64,000 nucleotides of DNA from positions 635,676 to 699,675 of the forward strand of contig JACTAT010000105.1 of NCBI GenBank assembly GCA_014526335.1, given 5' to 3'. The notes beneath the pieces are model-generated. The model saw only the letters and a list, made by a program, of their open reading frames with translations. It did no database searches and was not told where the DNA came from. This document shows, piece by piece, positions 63,801 to 64,000 of the stretch. How positions within the stretch are numbered: the stretch's first letter is position 1; each line of letters starts with the position of its first letter. The translations under genes and the position numbers were made by a program. Origin of the DNA: Chrysaora quinquecirrha (lineage: Eukaryota > Cnidaria > Scyphozoa > Semaeostomeae > Pelagiidae).

Positions 63801-63988
63801 TAAGCTGGACTTTTTGACTTTCTGGTAACTCTGAAGATCAACTCTCCACCATGGTTTGTTCTGTCTGTTTGTGTGAGTGCAAGATCTTCCGTTCCAGTGA
63901 TTATTCCTGTTTCCATCAACAGCTCTCATGGAATCACCACCATGGCCAGTTGAAGATTGTTGTGTTGGTTTACCCCTAGCAATGTTGC
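30405..63988 (-). CDS. Giant modular F-type lectin (ten FTP domains, three Cys-rich domains), 5'-incomplete
   Basis: At least 33 exons on the minus strand give about 5.3 kb of coding sequence (~1,760 codons). N to C: D1, linker, D2, linker, D3, D4, linker, D5, linker, D6, linker, D7, linker, D8, linker, Cys1, linker, D9, linker, D10, Cys2, linker, Cys3. Each lectin domain is split into exon A (usually 277 bp) and exon B (usually 149 bp). Every A, linker and Cys exon begins after one base of a codon, so all junctions are phase-compatible except at two 1-bp deletions. The domain matches FTP/fucolectin (eel agglutinin, tachylectin-4 type): WWRVDL, TNRGDCC and LTLCEVEV. Such lectins are secreted, bind fucosylated glycans with Ca2+ and act in innate recognition. 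No signal peptide is seen because the first exon here has an upstream acceptor at 63989-63990. Treating it as one gene is inferred from phases and the lack of internal starts. Two adjacent genes, split after D8, remain possible. Confidence 0.75.
31498..31930. mobile_element. Foldback element with long inverted arms
   Basis: Sequence 31612-31740 (CGTTTTAGTGTTGAG..., TTATAGCGATTAAAAGTTT, TTTGACCGTGAAAAAT) is mirrored at 31748-31880 around a short centre, giving arms of about 125 bp. On the left flank GTAGCTCAGTTAG (31508) and GATTCGAATTC (31608) resemble tRNA-type A and B boxes, but their spacing is too large for a tRNA. It lies in the lectin intron between Cys2 and the next linker. Confidence 0.6.
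32440..32670 (-). CDS. Cys-rich domain exon Cys2
   Basis: 231 bp (77 codons). It reads APAQWVRGDGSGGSEQKIGT, ICYAKCSTYRKNGQLANG, VTVDSKTEKQCFCEFGMKG and NWKSTFIKR. The four Cys are conserved with Cys1 and Cys3. Linker exon 31377-31409 follows (APLPLPLPAG). Confidence 0.85.
32824..33735 (+). repeat. Purine-rich (GAA)n-type tract 1
   Basis: About 0.9 kb of AGAAGAAG-type sequence on the plus strand (CTT in the lectin transcript), with interspersed GTAGAAGA. Long open frames here (poly-Ser/Leu/Phe on minus) are repeat artefacts. It lies in the intron between Cys2 and D10 exon B. Confidence 0.9.
33779..35042 (-). CDS. Lectin domain D10 (exons A and B)
   Basis: Exon A is 34766-35042 (277 bp) and exon B 33779-33927 (149 bp). 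Key blocks are GNIAKNRPTHQSSTGFGG, SCTHTNRQQNPWWRVDL, LTNRGDCCWNR, CVTHPGQIGRGQTKPLIC and LTLCEVEVFAIKG. The intron between the two exons holds a long GAA-type tract. There is no linker. Exon B joins Cys2 directly in phase. Confidence 0.92.
34086..34625 (+). repeat. (AAT)n and purine-rich (GAA)n-type tract 2
   Basis: An (AAT)~10 run at 34086-34117 is followed by nearly pure AGAAGA repeats to about 34620, in the intron inside domain D10. Poly-Arg/Lys and poly-Leu/Ser frames are artefacts. Confidence 0.92.
35172..35473. mobile_element. MITE-like element, CACTGAACATTT-word family
   Basis: Ends TTAAGGCCATGGGCAAATGA and TTTGTCCAGGGCCTTA are inverted. The interior repeats ACTGAACATTT/AAATGTTCAGT. 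It lies in the intron between linker 35796 and D10. Confidence 0.7.
36025..36520. repeat. (GATTA)n-type degenerate repeat
   Basis: Dozens of GATTAGATT/GATTGGATT words, becoming a perfect GATTA run near 36470-36515. It lies in the intron between D9 exon B and linker 35796. Confidence 0.85.
36568..37266 (-). CDS. Lectin domain D9 (exons A and B)
   Basis: Exon A is 36993-37266 (274 bp, one codon shorter) and exon B 36568-36722 (155 bp, two codons longer, donor GTTGGT). It is more diverged than D1-D8: GNIAQNRPTAQSSTGFGG, GGGSCTHTNRQNKPWWRVDL, ITNRADCCSNR (Gly to Ala next to the Arg), CVYYAPAFKAGETRSLEC and LTLCEVEVFAVQ. The sugar-site residues are kept. Linker exon 35796-35819 follows (VPPKIELTG). 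Confidence 0.92.
37450..37710. mobile_element. MITE-like element, GGCCCTGGCCAAACG family, decayed
   Basis: It keeps TGACCTGGCCAAACGTTCAG and the end GGTTGTTTTTCCAGGTCCTA. It lies in the intron upstream of D9. Confidence 0.5.
38862..39115. mobile_element. TTATAAG-family inverted-repeat element
   Basis: TATACGCATTTTTTTATATAAGGAAC at the left is mirrored by GATCCTTATAAAAAACGTG at the right, with internal GTTCCTTA words. It lies in the intron between Cys1 and linker 38004. Confidence 0.65.
39226..39453 (-). CDS. Cys-rich domain exon Cys1
   Basis: 228 bp (76 codons), acceptor TTTCAG and donor GTACGC. It reads PANWALGDGVGGSEEKIGVF, then ICYAKC, NGQLANGVTVDS, DCFCEYGMKGR and WRSTFI. The four Cys are arranged C-x3-C ... 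C-x-C. I do not recognise a named family with certainty. Some resemblance to PAN/WSC-like secreted modules is only an impression. It is preceded by linker 40510-40530 and followed by linker 38004-38045 (GPKPGPVPPPLKLTG). Confidence 0.85.
39853..40205. mobile_element. TTATAAG-family inverted-repeat element
   Basis: CTCGTTTTTTTATAAGAAAC at the left and GTTTCTTATAAAAAAGTG at the right form the ends, with AAGAAACT words between them. It lies in the intron between linker 40510 and Cys1. Confidence 0.65.
40251..40305 (-). pseudogene. Relic of a Cys-rich exon 5' end
   Basis: GTTCGCTGGCCCTGAA and the following TCCAATGTTATT repeat the acceptor border of Cys1 (39441-39485). The rest of the exon is absent, suggesting a lost or aborted domain duplication. 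Confidence 0.5.
40990..41273. mobile_element. MITE-like element, CACTGAACATTT-word family
   Basis: Ends TTAGGCCTTGGACAAGTGAA and TTACCCTTGGCCTTA are inverted. The interior repeats GTTCAGTGAA words. It lies in the intron between D8 and linker 40510. Confidence 0.7.
41365..41967 (-). CDS. Lectin domain D8 (exons A and B) with possible alternative stop
   Basis: Exon A is 41691-41967 and exon B 41365-41513 (149 bp if the donor GTTAGT is used). Key blocks are SCTHTVRQGNPWWRVDL, LTNRGDCCWNR, CVYYPGQAGRGQTLELEC and LTLCEVEVIAL. If the donor is not spliced, the frame ends KTS-stop three bases later, which would make D8 a C-terminus. The exact 149-bp length and phase favour splicing to linker exon 40510-40530 (EPVPPSP). 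Confidence 0.9.
41991..42100. mobile_element. MITE-like element, GGCCCTGGCCAAACG family, truncated
   Basis: Only the left end (TAGGCTCTGGGGAAACGATC) and about 100 bp remain, just upstream of D8. Confidence 0.55.
42837..44249 (-). CDS. Lectin domain D7 (exons A and B)
   Basis: Exon A is 43973-44249 and exon B 42837-42985. Exon A has no Met, so it is easily overlooked. Key blocks are ANVARGKQTKQSSTGFGG, SCTHTNRDKKPWWRVDL, LTNRGDCCETR and CAFHAGAFGKGQTKDIQC. The sugar-site residues are intact. Linker exon 42110-42145 follows (ATKPLPPAPPMTG). Confidence 0.92.
43010..43280. mobile_element. MITE-like element, GGCCCTGGCCAAACG family, decayed ends
   Basis: The interior CAAACATTGCTCG/AATGTTTGACCG words are typical. 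The right end is GGGCTGGCCAGAACCTT. It lies in the intron inside D7. Confidence 0.6.
44566..44975. mobile_element. TTATAAG-family inverted-repeat element
   Basis: ATACACGCTTTTTTTTATGA and TTCCTTATAAAAAACAGC bracket the element. AACCTACATG and AGGAACTTATACTACTAA match the tail of the copia fragment region at 21960-22060 (opposite orientation). It lies in the intron upstream of D7. Confidence 0.65.
45600..45965. repeat. (CAAA)n / (CAGA)n microsatellite tract
   Basis: ACAAACAAAC and AGACAGACAG runs interrupted by GTAGCAGACA. It lies in the intron between D6 exon B and linker 45377. Cys/Val/Leu-rich frames on minus are artefacts. Confidence 0.9.
46014..47927 (-). CDS. Lectin domain D6 (exons A and B)
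   Basis: Exon A is 47651-47927 and exon B 46014-46162. Key blocks are GNIARGKSTQQSSTAHGG, SCTHTHKDRKPWWRVDL, LTNRGDCCWNR, CVYHQPAFGKGQTKALEC and LTLCEVEVYAVKG. The sugar-site residues are intact. Linker exon 45377-45412 follows (AGKPLPPTPPLT). Confidence 0.92.
46350..46792. mobile_element. MITE-like element carrying a nested insertion
   Basis: Ends TAAGGCTCTGGCCAAACGAT and ATCGTTTAGCCAGGCCTA define a GGCCCTGGCCAAACG-family copy. It is split near its right end by a ~168-bp insertion (46577-46744) with an 11-bp duplication on each side. It lies in the intron inside D6. Confidence 0.8.
46577..46744. mobile_element. Inverted dimer of a Penelope-like 3' terminus, nested in a MITE
   Basis: The left part (46580-46666) is the reverse complement of 26692-26785 and the right part (46690-46744) repeats 26690-26742 in forward orientation, giving a ~46-bp palindrome (ATGATAGTCACCACTTATCA core). 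CAAATCTAGAA flanks both sides as a target-site duplication. Confidence 0.75.
47062..47335. mobile_element. MITE-like element, GGCCCTGGCCAAACG family
   Basis: Ends TTAAGGCCCTAACCAAACGG and GATCGTTTGGCCAGGGCCTA are inverted. It lies in the same D6 intron as the previous copy. Confidence 0.75.
48228..48510. mobile_element. MITE-like element, GGCCCTGGCCAAACG family
   Basis: Ends TAAGACCCTGGCCAAACAAT and GATCGTTTGGCCAGGGCCTA are inverted, 283 bp. It lies in the intron between linker 49451 and D6. Confidence 0.8.
48875..49273. mobile_element. MITE-like element with reiterated AACCCG/CGGGTT words
   Basis: It runs from GGGGCCTCATTACATGAAGC to CGCGTCACATAATCAGGTCC, with inverted ends of the type ATTACATGAAGCGAGC/AGCTCGCGTCACATAAT. 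It repeats GACCCG, ACCCGG, CAACCCG and their complements. Non-coding. Confidence 0.55.
49451..49485 (-). CDS. Linker exon with 1-bp deletion (35 bp)
   Basis: All other linker exons are multiples of three (21, 24, 33, 36, 42). This one is 35 bp between a good acceptor (TTTTTTTTCAG) and donor (GTAAAT). It reads GGKPLP and then loses frame where an A of a CCAAAACC-type run seems deleted. Skipping it would keep the frame, because D5 exon B can join D6 exon A directly. Confidence 0.75.
49635..49900. mobile_element. MITE-like element, GGCCCTGGCCAAACG family
   Basis: Ends TAAGACTCTGGCGAAACGAT and GATTGTTTGGCCAGAGCCTA are inverted. The right end is only 16 bp from D5 exon B, so it could influence splicing of that exon. 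Confidence 0.75.
49916..51519 (-). CDS. Lectin domain D5 (exons A and B)
   Basis: Exon A is 51243-51519 and exon B 49916-50064. Key blocks are GNIARGKPTSQSSTAHGG, SCTHTHRDKRPWWRVDL, LTNRGDCCEVR, CAFHHGAFGKGETKEIEC and LTLCEVEVFAVRG. The sugar-site residues are intact. It is followed by the abnormal 35-bp linker exon 49451-49485. Confidence 0.92.
50100..50345. repeat. Element with scattered TTAGGG/TAGGGA words
   Basis: About ten TTAGGG-type words are spaced irregularly among other sequence, so this is not a telomeric array. It lies in the intron inside D5. Confidence 0.45.
50395..50690. repeat. (TTAG)n-type microsatellite
   Basis: AGTTAGTTAGTTAG runs broken by ACACAGTTGGTTAGTAAGCA, which itself recurs. 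It lies in the intron inside D5. Confidence 0.85.
51567..52167. mobile_element. Two neighbouring GGCCCTGGCCAAACG-family MITE-like elements
   Basis: Copy a (51567-51818) has left end TTAGGCCGTGGCAAATCAAA and a decayed right end. Copy b (51884-52167) has TTAAGGCCTTGGCCAAACGA and ATCGTTTGGCCCAGGCATAA. Both lie in the intron upstream of D5. Confidence 0.7.
52166..52440. mobile_element. Element with reiterated GTCGCT words
   Basis: It starts AAGCCTGGTTTCCAGTAGGT directly at the end of the previous MITE. It repeats GTCGCTG, TGTCGTT and CTGTCGCTATCTG, and ends near AGTTCGCTCAAT. It resembles the other keyword-type elements of the window. Confidence 0.45.
52707..53058. mobile_element. MITE-like element, GGCCCTGGCCAAACG family
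   Basis: Ends TTAGGCCCTGGCCAAACAAT and CGATTGTTTGGCTAGGGCCC are inverted. The interior is rearranged. It lies in the intron between D4 exon B and linker 52486. Confidence 0.7.
53623..55377 (-). CDS. Lectin domain D4 (exons A and B)
   Basis: Exon A is 55101-55377 and exon B 53623-53771. It is a copy of D3 made by the tandem duplication 53238-58061. The sugar-site residues are intact (CTHTHR..., NRGDCCWNR). Linker exon 52486-52518 follows (AGKPIPGKPLTG). Confidence 0.92.
54677..55033. mobile_element. MITE-like element, decayed (duplicated at 57092-57448)
   Basis: The ends CTAAGGCCCTCACTAAAAGC and GGATCATTTGCCCAGGGCTT and the interior TGTTTGACAAGCAA words place it in the common family. It was copied with the 2.41-kb duplication. 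Confidence 0.6.
55648..58061. repeat. 2.41-kb tandem duplication, copy 2
   Basis: It contains all of D3. After TTCTGCCACGA the sequence continues into the rest of a MITE (to about 58400), so copy 2 carries the original right border while copy 1 is truncated there. Confidence 0.92.
56035..57792 (-). CDS. Lectin domain D3 (exons A and B), duplicate of D4
   Basis: Exon A is 57516-57792 and exon B 56035-56183. The encoded sequence is identical to D4 as far as I can read. Key blocks are SCTHTHREVGPWWRVDL, LTNRGDCCWNR and CAYHHGSYGKGQTKDI. Unlike its neighbours it has no linker exon before the next domain. Its exon B joins D4 exon A directly, in phase. Confidence 0.92.
57834..58400. mobile_element. 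MITE-like element, long copy; truncated duplicate at 55420-55647
   Basis: The left end is TTAGGCCCTGGCCAAACAAT. The interior has several rounds of CACGTCACAAAACAT and CAAGCAATGTT. The duplication break falls inside this element. Confidence 0.6.
59050..59325. mobile_element. MITE-like element, GGCCCTGGCCAAACG family, decayed
   Basis: The left end is CTAAGGTCATGACCAAATGA and the right end ACCAACAATGTTTGATCGTT. It lies in the intron between D2 exon B and linker 58850. Confidence 0.65.
59330..59482. repeat. ~22-bp tandem repeat AAAGGTAAAGGTCATGACTTTT
   Basis: About seven units alternate AAAGGTCATGACTTTT and AAAGGTCGTGACTTTT. It sits directly at the MITE end, whose AGGTCATGACC left end it resembles. 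Confidence 0.85.
59855..61147 (-). CDS. Lectin domain D2 (exons A and B)
   Basis: Exon A is 60871-61147 (277 bp) and exon B 59855-60003 (149 bp). Key blocks are GNLARGKPAQQSSTAH, SCTHTNRENKPWWRVDL, LTNRGDCCELR and CAFHFGAFGKGETKDIDC. The fucose-site His, Arg, Asp and Arg are all present. Linker exon 58850-58885 follows (AGKPVAPTGPLTG). Confidence 0.92.
60085..60430. mobile_element. TTATAAG-family element, decayed
   Basis: ATACACTCCTTTTCTTGTAAG and ACTTTATAAGAACATCGAG at the left, CATGTCCAGCCTCAG in the middle (shared with 19350) and AAGGAACTTTTAAGGAACTT at the right. It lies in the intron inside D2. Confidence 0.5.
60433..60857. mobile_element. Element with reiterated GGTGGGATGAAA / TTTCATCCCACC words
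   Basis: CATCCCACCTTCCAGC at the left is mirrored by GCTGGAAGGTGGGATG at the right. GGTGGGATG occurs about six times and GTGAGATCTCAC palindromes lie within. The right border AAAGGCCCTAAA is only 14 bp from the end of D2 exon A, over its donor side. Confidence 0.6.
61818..62176. mobile_element. TTATAAG-family inverted-repeat element
   Basis: ACACTCTTTTTTAATAAGAG at the left is mirrored by CTTATAAAAAAAAGTGTAC at the right, with GTTCTTAA words inside. It lies in the intron between linker 62356 and D2. Confidence 0.65.
62944..63210. mobile_element. MITE-like element GGCCCCGTTTACA with reiterated GGATCC/CGGATC words
   Basis: Ends GGCCCCGTTTACATGGGAAC and TCTCCTGTAAACGGGGTC are inverted. The interior repeats GGATCCG/CGGATC and GGTACG/CGTACC, which makes it strongly palindromic. 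It ends 39 bp left of D1 exon B. Confidence 0.75.
63249..63988 (-). CDS. Lectin domain D1 (exons A and B), frameshifted
   Basis: Exon A is 63713-63988 and exon B 63249-63397. Exon A is 276 bp, one base short of its 277-bp homologues. An A is lost from a homopolymer after VDLQSYQKV (about 63812), so the frame runs into SSLLTEEIA instead of VQLTNRGDCC. In the shifted frame the R-x-D-x4-R part of the sugar site is intact. This is either a sequencing error or an inactivated domain. Exon B reads CAFHIGAFGKGQTKDI and LTLCEVEVFAIKG. Linker exon 62356-62388 follows (AKPVFTSPLTG). Confidence 0.85.
63480..63705. repeat. Short-word repeat (TTATGCTCGATGT / AATAAGGCTTGCAGATG)
   Basis: ATTATGCTCGATGT, AAGGCTTGCAGATGACGAC and related words each recur two to four times. 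It lies in the D1 intron directly at the exon A donor. Confidence 0.55.
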
Positions 63989-64000
63989 CTGAATAACAGA

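Overview
The window is a piece of animal genome. It has GT-AG introns, metazoan housekeeping genes and many short interspersed repeats. An anthozoan cnidarian (coral or sea anemone) or a similar marine invertebrate is my inference. It rests on the AT-rich introns, the copia-type and Penelope-type retroelement relics, the abundance of small inverted-repeat elements and the expanded F-type lectin gene. No taxonomic marker is present.

Left part (1-16.6 kb). The minus strand carries the first five coding exons of PSMD8 (26S proteasome lid subunit RPN12), which continues off the left edge. Its start codon lies only 152 bp from the start of a FAM98 gene on the plus strand (tRNA-ligase complex subunit), so the two probably share a divergent promoter. 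FAM98 can be followed exon by exon to 8403, including a likely 26-nt micro-exon. Its C-terminal part is probably hidden by repeats and a 500-N gap, with a candidate terminal exon and 3' UTR after the gap. Satellite-like sequence and a 0.94-kb heptamer array follow.

Middle part (16.8-28.2 kb). EEF1B2 (eEF1B beta, the GDP/GTP exchange factor for eEF1A) is on the plus strand with seven visible exons. The expected last exon is missing and probably lies in the second 500-N gap. Its introns hold a ~0.9-kb tandem satellite, an antisense copia reverse-transcriptase fragment, a 78-bp minisatellite and a Penelope-like element fragment.

Right part (30.4-64.0 kb). This is almost entirely one minus-strand modular gene (or a tight run of such genes). 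It has ten F-type lectin (FTP/fucolectin) domains, each split into a ~277-bp and a ~149-bp exon. Short Pro-rich linker exons mostly separate them, and three Cys-rich 76-77 residue exons lie in the C-terminal part. Exon phases are compatible throughout. The N-terminus is beyond the right edge and the apparent C-terminus is near 30.4 kb, convergent with EEF1B2. All ten domains keep the fucose-binding signature H-x26-R-x-D-x4-R, the first one only if a 1-bp deletion is ignored. A recent ~2.41-kb tandem duplication created two identical adjacent domains. Two single-base deletions (domain 1 and one linker) and one potential stop at a splice donor are the irregularities. Most of its longer introns carry copies of palindromic MITE-like elements.

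PSMD8, FAM98 and EEF1B2 are unrelated housekeeping genes. The lectin is most plausibly a secreted, multivalent fucose-binding protein of innate immunity or microbe/symbiont recognition (inference).
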